Notes under the pieces: model-generated
What the model was told of the DNA's origin: nothing
Seen by the model: the letters and a program-made list of their open reading frames with translations, nothing else
Database searches by the model: none
Part shown: piece by piece, positions 15,424-25,729 of the stretch
Layout: each line of letters starts with the position of its first letter
Numbering within the stretch: position 1 is the first letter of the stretch
Position numbers and translations under genes: made by a program
Source: Sweltsa coloradensis
Lineage: Eukaryota > Arthropoda > Insecta > Plecoptera > Chloroperlidae
DNA length: 64,000 nucleotides
Direction of reading: 5' to 3'
Assembly: GCA_024449915.1 (NCBI GenBank)
Contig: JAMZAV010000317.1
Location: 69,501 to 133,500, forward strand

Positions 15424-15840
15424 AGATTAAGAGTTCTTCACCGAGAAACCTTGACAATCTTCCTTGTTTTCAGGCAATGATATGAAATCACTCCATTAGC
15501 CTCGAGCAGGGACAGATCTGTCTTTTGACTCGCCTGATTAGTACTTGCTGTTCGTTTTCTTCGCGTTGAATATTTGATAGATAAGGGAATGTAAAGATTA
15601 TGTCGATTCTATTGTATTTAGTTCCAAGCTTTGTAACATCGGATACAAACGTATCGGCGACATTTCCGAGGGTTTTGGCCGTTTCTGGATTGCCAATGAT
15701 CATGACCAGAGCTTGACCGCTGATTATAAGACACGACTTGCTTGTCAAAGTAACGACAGTTGATGCCTTTTTTAATTCCGCAGATAGCAAAGCTTTGTTA
15801 CCTGATCTCATTGAGCCATTTATTTGAAAGCAATGCGATA

Positions 15841-17134
15841 TTCTATTCCCCTGATTTGTTGTGTAGTTCTAATTATTTAGACTAGCAGAGCGCTGGCGTA
15901 AGCTAACGAGTAACCGTTCACTGTGTTTTGTTGTGTCGTCAGTGTATAAATATAGGCCTATTATTTAAAACGCTTACAACGCAGATTTAAATGTGAAAAC
16001 GTTAAGACCGCCCCTTCGATTCTTGCAGCCCTGTAGGCCAAGAGACAGCCATAACCAAACTGCTACGTTAAATTTTCTATAGAAGTCACAAAGCCACAAA
16101 TAATCTATCACATTTATCTATCATTTCTTATAATGTCAAACAGTCAAACTAACCCTAAAATCAGCAATACAAAGGCAACAGCCAACAAGCTCGAGACGAG
16201 AACCACACTTCACTTGACCGGCAGACACAATCATCCGCCTCGCACTGATCACGTGATCCGTACGATCGCTGTGATTGGTTCCTTAGGCCGCGCGCTAGGC
16301 TCCACTGTCTGCCGGATTATTACACTTTGCGACTTTGTGTCAATTACTACTTACACAAGATATAAACTATCAATACTGAATACATTGATGGCACACTAAC
16401 CATGAGTAGTTTATGTTTTTTTGGAAAAAATCTAATCTTAATATTGTACCGTTTACTTGCAGTGAAGTAAAACATTTCTGTAGTACTCAACAAAAACTGT
16501 GAATTTTGGGTTCAAGCGGTTCGAGGGTCGATTACTTGTCTAATTTCGGTACAAATTGAAAGTCTGAATTAGCCAAATTCTTGAAAATACTTTTTTCTAC
16601 CAACTAATTTTCAAAAGTTCATTCTAGGAGAATTATCTCCCAACGTATGAACTAATGAAAATAATTGGAGGAAATGTTACTTTTGGAGGGTTTGGGGGGA
16701 TTTTTTGGGGGGGAAATATACAAAATTTTGATTGCCAACTATGTTTTTCGTACGCAGAATATTCTTCCGAGTAAGAATAACTTTAGTGTCAGCTTTAACA
16801 ACCTGGTACACCACTGTTGAGATAGAAACAGATTTTTTTAAACTGGCCCAGCCCATTATAGGCTTTTATGACCAGAATGAGTTCTGAATGATCTTTGAGC
16901 TGTTGCGTCGTGTCGATGATAAGGCATTGCTTGACATTTCGCCAAACTGTTTGGTGGCTTCTTCAAGACACGATGCAACAAATAACTCAATAACAAATTG
17001 TATTATATCATTTAGGGTTTTATCAACATAGAATATTATAATACAAATGTATTTATCAATCGTATAATGTAGTATATTATGTTTAATAATAATGCAATGT
17101 AAAGATTAATTGTAATTTGTATAATTTATATAAA
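15841..17134. other. Intergenic DNA
   Basis: No gene recognised. The 88-codon frame at 16133-16399 has no recognisable features. A G-rich patch lies near 16686-16710. Confidence 0.45.
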
Positions 17135-17135
17135 C

Positions 17136-17368
17136 AAACCAGTGATTTGTTTGTTATGCCGGAGACTGTAGCCATCAGAAGAGAAATTCCATCATAGACC
17201 TCCTGCATAATTCCGCTGCCTCAAAGACTACACGGGGTCATGTTCTAATAACAAACCGAACCAGTGACCAGTTTGTTATGCCGGAGACTGTACCCATCAG
17301 CCGAACCAATCCCATCCTAGACCTCCTGCATAATTCCACTGCCTCCCAGGATAGCGAGGTAACGTTCT
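17136..17368. repeat. Tandem duplication of about 116-118 bp
   Basis: Two adjacent copies share the phrases TTTGTTATGCCGGAGACTGT, CCATCAG and GACCTCCTGCATAATTCC. The first starts at about 17136 and the second at about 17252. Divergence of roughly 15 percent suggests an old duplication or two units of a dispersed repeat. Confidence 0.8.
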
Positions 17369-18255
17369 CTTTTACTGTCTAAACCGCGTGTTTTCGAATC
17401 GTGGTTCGAACAGCGTCTTTTAGTACCGTCTGCCCACGGCAGGGCGCAGTTAATTACGGGAGGCCATTAAGCAATAAGCCAGCCACGAGGAAAGTTAATC
17501 TGCTAAGAGAAAAACAACGACTTGTCAATAACTCGATACAGAGACTTTGTGGGGGAAGTTGGGACATTCATTTAAAACCAGTTGTCTTTGAAGGGGCTTT
17601 CTAGCTATTGGTTAACACTGAAAGTTCATTGTGTTACTGTGATGGGTATATAACTTAAACATAATAATAAAAACATCTAAACAGTATAAATTGTGCACTT
17701 AAAAACATTGAAATATTTCATTCGATTAATATTGAATTAAGTTACGTTTTAAAACTTAATTGGCACATATTTCATGTACTATTTTTACGTTTCATCTGCA
17801 TTTTTACATCCGTTACCAAATACCCAATTTCTAAAGTAAATTTTAAATTATGTGAAGTTTGTTTAGAATACTCTCGTCTTTTGATTGTGAAGTGGAGTGA
17901 TTGTGCATTGCATGCTCATATACACCTTCTTATTACAAGTTTATTATAATATATAAAACTGAGAAATACTATATGCCCTCTCTGATTCTCTTCAACATTT
18001 TGATTTTCCTTGTATCTTGGTTTGTTGAAATAAATAATACCCTGGCGTCGTCCTTGGAAACACAGCTTAGGCTGATTGAAACGCATACTTTCTTAGACCC
18101 TTTGCTTGAACAAAGCCACACACGGCTGAAAACCAGTAGGTAATGACATTATAATTAATGTTTGGTGGTCAGTTCAAAGGCAGCAGATATTCGTTGCAGT
18201 ACAGTTCCATCCGTTCAGATGTATAATGCAACTACAATGTAGAGCTTGAAATGTA
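17369..18255. other. Intergenic DNA
   Basis: No gene recognised. The frames at 17401-17604 and 17901-18143 show no motif or coding signal that I trust. Confidence 0.45.
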
Positions 18256-18258
18256 CCC

Positions 18259-18331
18259 GTCCTGATGGTCTAGTGGTTAAGACGCCTGTCTGGAATGCGG
18301 GAGATCCGTGGTTCGATTCCCGGTTGGGGCG
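18259..18331 (+). tRNA. tRNA-like cloverleaf, anticodon position GGA (tRNA pseudogene or SINE head)
   Basis: The 73 bases fold as a cloverleaf with standard spacing. The acceptor has several G-T pairs, the D stem is a perfect 4 bp, and the anticodon stem carries two wobbles around CTGGAAT. GGA sits exactly at positions 34-36. The T arm has GGTTCGATTCC (a perfect B box) but two stem mismatches. The A box TGGTCTAGTGG is intact, and a six-T run follows at 18335. A GGA anticodon would mean serine, but tRNA-Ser needs a long variable arm, which is absent. A pseudogene or the RNA polymerase III promoter head of a SINE is therefore more likely than a functional tRNA. Confidence 0.6.
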
Positions 18332-18839
18332 GACTTTTTTAATTTCTGAATAATGTAGTAAATAATACCAGTAAGGGTAGTATAATTCTGGGTGCATGGA
18401 TTTTACTTGTCCAGACTGCTAATATTAAGACAGTATAAAACAACACTTTTATTAGGTTGCATACTTATAATGAACGAACAAACTTGTATAGCTATTTTCT
18501 AAAAGCATACAATGAGAATAGATAAAATATATCGATGCGCACAGCCTCCCACGATACGTTCAGAGTGTCTGGAGGTGAGCTTCTTGGAACAGCCGTCACT
18601 CGGCCACACAAGGAAGCAATGCAGGATACAAAAAAAGTAGAAAATATAGTAGAAAAGTTGGAGATAAAAAAATGAAGTCTTAAACAAGCAAGAATGCAAC
18701 GAATAAAATTTGAGCTGTAAGACTTGTAAAGAAAGTTACCTTTTTCCTATGAGCATAAAAAAAACAGTTAAAAAAAGTATTGCGTGCAAAATTGAAATGC
18801 TCAATACCATACTATGAATAAACATGTATTAAACACAGT
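18332..18839. other. Intergenic DNA
   Basis: Possible body of the element headed by the tRNA-like sequence, but I see no second copy. No gene recognised. Confidence 0.4.
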
Positions 18840-19196
18840 GTATAATTAATAAATAAAATAAATAAATTTTATTTAAAGTCTACCCACTCAGTTATATAAC
18901 TGATTTTCAGTGGGGACTTTAAATCAAAGCGACCAAGAAAACCCTGCAGGCCCCGACGCAAGTCGACGAGTGAGCGATAACCAACCAAAGATCAATAATT
19001 TTAATAGGAAATATAGCAATCAGTGGTATGGAAAGTGCGAACACCCGCGAATCAACGCCAGAATCAACAAGGCCGATTCAGACGACTCTGAATAATTTAT
19101 TATGTGCTTCGTTGCTAGGACGGCTCCAAAGTCACCGTTTACAAACTCCTAAGACAAGAACTGATGGACTTAAGTCCAAATAAGAAGTTACTTTAC
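18840..19196 (-). mobile_element. SINE-like element, 5'-truncated copy
   Basis: It shares about 340 bases with 24030-24455, including CTCAGTTATATAACTGATTT, CCCTGCAGGCCCCGACG and CTTCGTTGCTAGGACGGCTC. Read on the minus strand it ends in an ATTTATTT-type tail at 18840. The tRNA-like head present in the other copy is missing here. Confidence 0.75.
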
Positions 19197-19261
19197 TAGA
19201 CCATGCACCGAGCTGGTAACAATTAATACATTCTGAATTGTTGGTGCATTAAAGGGCCATC

Positions 19262-19602
19262 AAATTTCAACTCGCAACCTTCTCGTGGTTTGGCCCGTGA
19301 TTAGGGGAGTTTTTCTCCCTGAAACTAATGGCGAGCTCTGGGTCGTCGTCGGGGAACTGTCCCCTTCCCATTGACGACCTCCCCGACGGCGACGAAAATG
19401 ACAACACGGACGGATGATGACACAGACGGAGACGACCACGACGTGGGGGAACCCCTGCCCTCCCCATATGCTTGTGGCTGGTTCTGACCAGCACAGGCCT
19501 GTCCACCCATTGTCCCCCCGCGTGTTCCCTTACGTCCCTCCCTTCGTCTCGATTAGCCAAGTTGCATAAATATGAGACGTTAAGCAATATCCAATCAATC
19601 AA
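19262..19602 (+). mobile_element. LINE-like 3' end with CAAT tail, copy 1
   Basis: A GC-rich block of about 340 bases is shared with 49121-49449 at high identity: GGTTTGGCCCGTGA, ACTAATGGCGAGCTCTGGGT, GATGACACAGACGGAGACGA. It ends ATGAGACGTTAAGCAATATC followed by CAATCAATCAAT. The same terminus is found alone, with a target duplication, at 10849-10952, so it is a retrotransposition 3' end. No reverse transcriptase sequence is present, and the clade cannot be assigned. Confidence 0.75.
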
Positions 19603-19605
19603 TTG

Positions 19606-20248
19606 GTGTATAATAGATGATGAGTAGAGTGGAAGGCACAAAGCTGCAACGAATCATACCTTTGAACTGGACAAACACATTCTTCAGTCTGTCACTTACT
19701 ATACATCACTCAATCATTTGACAAGCAATGGTTCATATACAAACACAAATATTTAAAACTTAAATGTAACTTTGGTTTGCTGATGATTGTTCTCTTTCTA
19801 GTATAAAGTATACACGCAGGGCGTTTATGTAGACAAAACTCAACACAATAAACAAAAATAAGGGTTATTAATAACAGCGATTTTTTCGTTCAGAATAAGC
19901 AGCAGTGCGGTAACACACTCGGGCACCTCATACGGCAAGCAGAGTTGGGATGTTACCGTCGGGGTAATAAAAAAAGTAACAATATAAACTTGAACAATAA
20001 TAATTTAAAATGTATACAAAAAACAAGTCAATGGACCAGTAGATATTTAACATTCTATTGTTAATCACTGATTAACAAAAAAAAAATTTATTACCAATTA
20101 ATAAATTGGTAATACTAAAGCATTTAATACTACTTGAATTAAATTATTTAATTTTAACAAATTATACTACAATGGAATTTAAAAATAAATAATGAGATCC
20201 TACCAGAAGCAAAAGATTTCTAAAAAGACAGCCAAGTCTTACTCCCCC
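19606..20248. other. Intergenic AT-rich DNA
   Basis: No gene or recurrent repeat recognised. Confidence 0.4.
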
Positions 20249-20864
20249 CAAAAAATTGAGATCTAAAGGAAAAGCCAAGCTCATGCACCCTTCTATATTT
20301 GCGCACTCAAAAATCCTTATATAAACTTACACAGCCCCGTGGCTACACCCATTAAATTTTTTTTTGAAACAATGGTTGAAATGTAATTGTTCATGCATTT
20401 ATTCAATATCTTGCGAATATTGATTTCTGAACTGTTACATTTCCAATTAATAGCTGCAAATTCTATTTTGCCAAGCTTTTCAAGGATGTTTTTCGCTCTG
20501 GTGAAGTGGACTGATGGTTCTTCGGGCCGGATTAGTGAAACGGCTCGCTTATAACATAACTGAATAATACCTTACAATAATAACACTGATTGAATTGAAT
20601 AATCTTTACTGTATTGTATATTGACTACTTTCTTCTGGATACAAAAGTCGGACTGTTGTCCCTAGTTACTAAAACATAAGCAAATATAACAACAGAATAG
20701 TGCCTTCTTAGGTAATGTCAAGGTCAGTTAAATGATTGTCAAAGTCTCTCAAGTGAAGTTCAAACAGATGTAGTCACGTGGAAGTGTAATTTATGTATTA
20801 AGAGTGCGCAATTAATGTAGAAGGGTACATTAGCTTGGCCTTCCTTTAACATCTCAATTCTTTT
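20249..20864. mobile_element. 616-bp unit with 60-bp imperfect terminal inverted repeats
   Basis: The left arm (20249-20308: AAAAATTGAGATCTAAAGG ... TTGCGCACTC) is complementary to the right arm (20802-20864: GAGTGCGCAATTAATG ... CATCTCAATTCTTT) at roughly 80 percent. The interior is AT-rich and non-coding. This is consistent with an old MITE. I could not define a target duplication. Confidence 0.6.
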
Positions 20865-20871
20865 GAGTAAG

Positions 20872-20887
20872 TACCCAGCAAACAGAA
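20872..20887 (+). repeat. TACCCAGCAAACAGAA terminal repeat, left member
   Basis: An exact inverted match to 24834-24849 (TTCTGTTTGCTGGGTA). Both are directly adjacent, on their inner side, to GCCCG-rich sequence. They may be the ends of one element of about 3.98 kb or of two separate copies facing each other. Confidence 0.65.
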
Positions 20888-20899
20888 AATCATCTTGCC

Positions 20900-21165
20900 C
20901 CATAATTTGCCCGCACCCCTTTGCCCGCAAGTTGCCCGTACGGGCCCCGTACGGGCATGCCATGAGGGCGCCTTAAAAATTTTGTCACCCCCCCCCGCAT
21001 CCTGCCCGTACGGGCAAGCCCGCATTGTAGCTCATCCTGCCCATACTGGCAAGCCCGCATTGTGGCTCATCCTGCCCATACTGGCAAGCCCGCATTGTAG
21101 CTCATCCTGCCCATACTGGCAAGCCCGCATTGTGGCTCATCCTGCCCGTACATGCAAGTCCACGT
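20900..21165. repeat. GCCCGTA-rich block with 35-bp tandem repeat
   Basis: A palindromic segment (GCCCGTACGGGC, about 20933-20957) is followed by a 35-base tandem with the phrase AAGCCCGCATTGT at 21016, 21051, 21086 and 21121. The 95-codon frame across it is a repeat translation. Related GCCCG-rich sequence occurs at 24440-24835. Confidence 0.9.
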
Positions 21166-21334
21166 ACGCTTACGCCATCTAGTATACACGCAAGTAACCC
21201 CGAACCAAAAATAAGAATAACAAAATTTAAAAAAAATTAATCACTTGTAAGGGGTTTTTAAACTAATTTCATATTAGAGATCGATAAGGAGAGAACAAGT
21301 ACAATTATATAGACAGAATATCAGAAGTATAAAT

Positions 21335-21430
21335 TTTATCGCCAAGACCCGGGCTCGAACACGAGAACCTTCCTCCACTTCCGGACGCGTTACCCACTGG
21401 GGACACTGCAACCTGTGAGTAACTGGGCGC
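21335..21430 (-). repeat. tRNA-like SINE head (minus strand)
   Basis: The minus strand contains GTGTTCGAGCCCGGG, a B-box-like T arm, preceded at tRNA spacing by an A-box-like GGTAACGCGTCC region. Weak; based on promoter boxes only. Confidence 0.4.
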
Positions 21431-21870
21431 GTTAGCTGTTTTACGAGCGTCTTTACCCCATGTGCGTGTATGGCGGAACGTAGCACTGCAGAACGCTACT
21501 TGCTTTTTCAGAAATAATTTGTTATGTGTTTTGTTTTATTATGTTTCTTAACTTATGGTTCATGTTTTTTTAACTAAAAATTAATATTTAAACTTAGATA
21601 TTTCATTATTTGTTTCATTGATAGGCTTCAACAAATATACTGAAATGAAACATACTCAAATACTAATCGTATGTAGAGAATAACCTTGATTATATTGGTT
21701 CTTAAATTTAAAAATTAGTGAAGACATGACATTCACCAGATAAAATGTTTTTTTAAAATAGACTTAAAAATCTACATGAACATTTAACAAGAACAAAAAT
21801 AGGCTTATTGTATTGTACAATTAAACCCAAAAAAGCACTGACCAAAATTAATTTTGTATAGTAGGTTTAG

Positions 21871-23010
21871 ACTTAAAAAAAATGTGTATACAATTTCGGA
21901 GAGAAGCGTGAGGATTTGCTAAGAAATAATTATAATATGAATGTAATTGTACATAATTTGTGCTAATACATAATATTGTGTAAAATAATGGAAGTGCCAT
22001 AAATCATTCATAATAGACTTAAATCAGTATATATATATAGGAAAAAAGCTTTAAATCCCGCCGCGTTGTTGGATGAGCGTAAATTTGGGGCATTGAGCAG
22101 CCATGTTTTTATGCGAATTTTTTGTTTTTCTGTAGCAAAACATTACATAAATTTAAATTTTTTAAATTAAATTAAATTAAATTAAAAATTAACTTTAATT
22201 TTTTAATTTTTTAAAAATTAATTGAAATTGTTTAAAAAAAGGAAAAAAAGCGTAAAATTGCGATTTTTATAAAAAATAACTTCTCGATTGCGCTCAAATT
22301 TAACACTTATCTATTAATTCATAAAATAAGGGTTCTGTGAAAAAATCATTACAATCGGATAAAACATGTAGGTGGGTTTTAAGTCAAAGAATTGTTTAAA
22401 AAAAGAAAAAAACCTGTACAATTTCGATTTTTTATGATAAATATTTTTTCAATTTGCGCTCAAATTTCACACGAGTATCTTAATTCATAAATAAAGGTTC
22501 TGTGCAAAAATCATTAAAATCGAATAAAGATGTAGGTGTTATAAGTCGAAGAAATTTTTAAAAATCGAAAAAATCGTAAAATTGCGATTTTCATGAGAAA
22601 AAATTTTCCGATTGCGCTCAAAACTTGGCAGTTCTAAGTTCAGAGATTTCGAAGGTCTCCATTAAATTTCATCGCAAACGGTTTCGTTTAGCCGGAATCG
22701 TGTTGGACAAACAGACAAAAATACAGAAAAAAAAAAAAAAAACAAAAAAACATTCCCGGATTTTTTTCTCCAGTGTAGTGAAATGGAATCTTCGCTTTGC
22801 TCGCTACGCTCGCTACGCTCGCTACGCTCATCCAATAAGATAACTATACCATGTGTGAATAAGCTTACAATCTGCTATATTAATACAATTATTACAATAT
22901 TATTAACTTAGTAGGAAAACGACTAACTCGTTGTTAGACGAGTGAGTGAGCCATGTGTTGAGTACCCGGTAACATTCCCTTTCTTCCCCTACCTAGGGCC
23001 TCTCCATGCA
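21871..23010 (+). repeat. Segmental duplication unit a (occupied by a Helentron-like element)
   Basis: About 340 bases, excluding the insertion at 22037-22836, duplicate 23013-23325. Both carry ACTTAAAAAAAATGTGTATA, AATACATAATATTGTGTAA, ATAACTATACCATGTGTGAA and ACTCGTTGTTAGACGAGTGA. The unit ends inside the left half of an H-type inverted-repeat element. Confidence 0.88.
22037..22836 (-). mobile_element. Helitron/Helentron-like non-autonomous element, copy C
   Basis: Minus-strand 5' end TTGGATGAGCGTAGCGAGCG and 3' end CTTTTTTCCTA, with the inverted GATGAGCG/CGCGGCGGGA segment near the 3' end. It contains about three tandem internal units carrying the AATCGGATAAA..ACATGTAGGTG phrase, matching copy B. 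The paralogous duplicate at about 23140-23147 lacks it, giving a direct empty-site comparison. The junction differs by at most one TA of a TA microsatellite. Confidence 0.82.
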
Positions 23011-23012
23011 AA

Positions 23013-23325
23013 ACTTAAAAAAAATGTGTATACAATTTCGGAGAGAATGCGTGAGGATTTGCTCATAATGTAGTGCTAATACATAATATTGTGTAATATA
23101 ATGGAAGTGTCATATTTTCTTTTCATAATAGACTTAAATCAGTATATATATAAGATAACTATACCATGTGTGAATAAGCTTACAATCTGCTCATATTAAT
23201 ACAATTATTAGAATATTATTAACTTACTAGGAAAAACGACTAACTCGTTGTTAGACGAGTGAGTAAGCCATGTGTTGAGTACCCGGTAACATTCCCTTCT
23301 TCCCCTACCTAGGGCCTCTCCATGC
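23013..23325 (+). repeat. Segmental duplication unit b (empty site)
   Basis: Direct tandem copy of 21871-23010 without the Helentron-like insertion; TATATATAAGATAACTATAC is continuous here. Small indels near 23060-23110 separate the two copies. Confidence 0.88.
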
Positions 23326-23418
23326 CTAATTATTATCAAACTTAAATGCAAATGTCCCGGGTACTCATCAACACATGACTCGCTCACTCGTCTAACAACG
23401 ACTTTGGCGTTTTCCTAG
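23227..23418. mobile_element. H-type inverted-repeat element (MITE-like), copy 1
   Basis: Both ends carry the CTAGGAAAA(C)GCC..GTCGTT(G)TTAGACGAGTGAG sequence in inverted orientation, about 45 bases each, around a divergent centre. The right end is AACGACTTTGGCGTTTTCCT followed by AGT. The same terminal string closes the Helentron-like copies, linking the two families. Confidence 0.85.
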
Positions 23419-23930
23419 TCTAGTTGGCGAAGGTGCCCTTTATACCCGAAATGTGGAAGACCTAGGTTCAAACCCTCCGTCGGGAAAGATTTTCTAATTT
23501 CTGGATCGTATTTAAAAAATTATAAAACATGTTTTGAAATGCATACTATACTACGAAAACATGGGCAGTACGAAATACGACCAAAGATTGCAAGGTTTAC
23601 TTAATCTCTAAGCGGAATTTAGGGGAACCTTGAGCGTGCAAGATTCGATACATTTTGGTCATTGAATACAATCACGGCCTGACAAAAATGATTCGATAAA
23701 AATGACTTCTTCAAAACAAAACCATTGTCGTTAAATTAAATTAATAACTACAAATTTCCATTATATTTTTCAATTTATTATTAATTTCTTGTAGGTTGAA
23801 ATGGTAACGGATTTTTCTCATTACGTTAGCAGTTCTCAGTTACCTGGTCACGGATGTCTGTTTAAAATTTAAGCTCGAACTATTTAGTCGTAGGGCCGTA
23901 TGGGACCGGACAAACAAACAAACAAGATGT
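23419..23930 (+). mobile_element. Composite unit: tRNA-like head plus body ending in ACAAAC repeats, copy 1
   Basis: It follows the H element immediately. The A-box-like TAGTTGGCGAAGG and B-box-like GGTTCAAACCC suggest a SINE head. The body has AGCAGTTCTCAGTTACCTGG, GATGTCTGTTTAAAATTT and GGACAAACAAACAAAC. The same order H, head, body recurs at 25552-26368, and in altered form at 34395-35015. Confidence 0.7.
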
Positions 23931-24029
23931 AAAACCAGTGTAAATTCATCTAACTACAATTCTTTTGAGTCCACTTTGCAGTGTTCTTGGAGCAGATTCC
24001 ATCCTCAAACATGATGCCCGCATCTTTAT

Positions 24030-24455
24030 AAAAAAAATAAAATAAAATAAATTTATTAGAGTCTACCCACTCAGTTATATAACTGATTTTCAGTGGGGGA
24101 CTTTAAATCAAAGCGACCAAGCCAACCCTGCAGGCCCCGACGTAATCGACGAGTGAGCGATAACCAACCAAAGATCGATATTTTTAATAGGAAATATAGC
24201 AATCAGTGGTATGGACAGTGCGAACACCCGCGAATCAACGCCAGAATCAACAAGGCCGATTCAGAACAACTCTGAAATTTATTATGTGCTTCGTTGCTAG
24301 GACGGCTCCAAAGTCACCGTTTACAAACTCCTAAGACAAGAACTGATGGACTTAAGTCCAAATCAGAAGTTAAAAAACTTCTGACTTTAGCGGGAATCGA
24401 ACCCTGGACCTTCCGCATTGGAAGCAGATACGCTAACCACAACATCTTGCCATTA
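24030..24455 (-). mobile_element. tRNA-derived SINE, near full length
   Basis: On the minus strand the head at about 24455-24384 has GGTTAGCGTATCTGC and GGTTCGATTCCCGC (B box), then a body shared with 18840-19196, ending in an A/T-rich ATTTATTTTATTTT tail. It contains the palindromic CAGTTATATAACTG near its 3' end. Confidence 0.75.
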
Positions 24456-24835
24456 GGGCGAGATGGAGACTTGCCCGTAATCCACCCGCAACCATGATGC
24501 CCGCATGTTGCTTCATCTTGCCCTTGGGCGAGATGGAGACTTGCCCGTAATCCACCCGCAACCATGATGCCCGCATCTTGCTTCATCTTGCCATTAGGGC
24601 GAGATGGAGACTTGCCCGTAAACCACCCGCAACCATGATGCCCACATCTTGCCCGTATCTCGCCCTTAGGGCAAGATACGGGTAAGATGGATATTAAATT
24701 TTACGGGCAAATTTCAACGTGCCCATAAACCGCCCTAACGGCAACATGAGGGCAATTACCAAGATGCCCGTAATCCGCAAATAGCCCGCACTGCCCACAT
24801 TGCCCGTATGGGCCCCGCAAGTTGCCCGCACTGTT
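24440..24835. repeat. GCCCGTA-rich block with 69-71-bp tandem repeat and strong hairpin
   Basis: GGGCGAGATGGAGACTTGCC recurs at 24457, 24526 and 24597. A near-perfect hairpin at 24651-24683 (CCCGTATCTCGCCC against GGGCAAGATACGGG) follows. The right end reads GCCCGTATGGGCCCCGC. Confidence 0.88.
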
Positions 24836-24849
24836 CTGTTTGCTGGGTA
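24834..24849 (-). repeat. TACCCAGCAAACAGAA terminal repeat, right member
   Basis: Exact inverted partner of 20872-20887. A TA dinucleotide target duplication is possible but cannot be separated from the terminal TA of the repeat itself. Confidence 0.65.
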
Positions 24850-25551
24850 AGGCCTGGCTGTATTTTCACAATTTTATTGTTATTTGTGGGATAATTAAAA
24901 CGATAATTCACACCACATTTATCTCGTTCAATTTGTTTTCTTTATTCCTATCTCTGTAATTTTCATTACAAGACATTTTCACCCTTGTTGTTAAAATCTC
25001 AAATCTGTTGTATACTTTCCCACAGCAACCTCAAATTATAAGATCTAATGGGGCTGCAAGTAATAAAAGAACCCGCGACAAAACCTTCTAATGAAGTAAT
25101 TTAGCAATGTAGCACTCCAACCACCTCCTGCTCGCCTGATACGACATCCAGTTAATATCGCCGTCAACACATAAAGGCGCGTCTGTCTGTCTAAATGATA
25201 TTTGCCGTCTGTTTTCCTAAGCCTCCCTCATTCGTGGTTCTTTTCTACACCCACTCATTCACTCACTCACTCACTCACGAAAGTAAAAAACACAGAAATA
25301 ACACCAACGAAACTGCTGTCAGGAGGCGTAATAAAGCGCATGAACTATTTCTGCGATAACACATAAAGGAAAAAGGAAGAAATACAATTAGGCCTTTTGT
25401 TTGTTTTCTTTTTTTAATCAATTAAGTAAGTGTGGTGTTCCTTGGTTTTATTGCTACTTTCATCATTTGCTTACTATAATAGCCGTACATAAAGCTATTG
25501 CAGTAAATGTATAGTAGTAATATAATTTATCACCACTGTATTGGTACATAA
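24850..25551. other. Intergenic DNA with CACT microsatellite
   Basis: CACTCATTCACTCACTCACT-type repeat at about 25252-25279. No gene recognised. Confidence 0.45.
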
Positions 25552-25729
25552 CTAGGGAAAGCCAAAGTCGTTGAAAGACGAGTGAGTGACCCATGTGTTG
25601 AGTACCCGGGAACATCCCCTTTCCTCCCCTATACCTAAGGCTGGATCTAGCCCAGTATGGGGAATGATACCGGGTATTCAACACAATGGCTCACTCACTC
25701 GTCTATTAACGACTTTGGCGTTTCCCTAG
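25552..25729. mobile_element. H-type inverted-repeat element, copy 2
   Basis: 178 bases. CTAGGGAAAGCCAAAGTCGTT at the left is complementary to AACGACTTTGGCGTTTCCCT AG at the right. The arms extend through GACGAGTGAGTGA and CATGTGTTGAGTACCCGG. Confidence 0.9.

Larger units (their letters stand above)
13829..15840 (-). pseudogene. Broken PIN/XPG-fold family gene (DGQALV...GCDTTS type), split by two nested insertions
   Basis: Read on the minus strand from 15840. The N-terminal part has SKSCLIISGQALVMIIG, TAKTLGNVADTF, TKYNRIDIIF and ISLPENKED. After the insertions come IVVVAGAFSDSEV, a degraded HEEADTR..DTD-like stretch, LLAFNAISGCD (about 14175-14210), VERFFCKLYNLPSG, and a tail PTSNTLHFHAKR..IWKN. 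This order matches a large family of uncharacterised multicopy proteins in invertebrates, usually annotated as hypothetical; the family match is from memory. Damage includes several in-frame stops, frameshifts and loss of the expected Asp in the first motif (SGQ instead of DGQ). A Helentron-like element (14509-15268) and a hAT-type MITE (15283-15423) sit inside it. With both removed the frame reads ELLIFMTTEKIVVVAG without a break, so the gene was continuous when they arrived. A role in transposition or in defence is possible but unproven. Confidence 0.8.

Noticed and set aside
19267..19641. 124-codon minus-strand gene, similar frame at 49228-49560
   Set aside because: Both are frames through the GC-rich LINE-like repeat; the shared sequence is explained by repeat identity.
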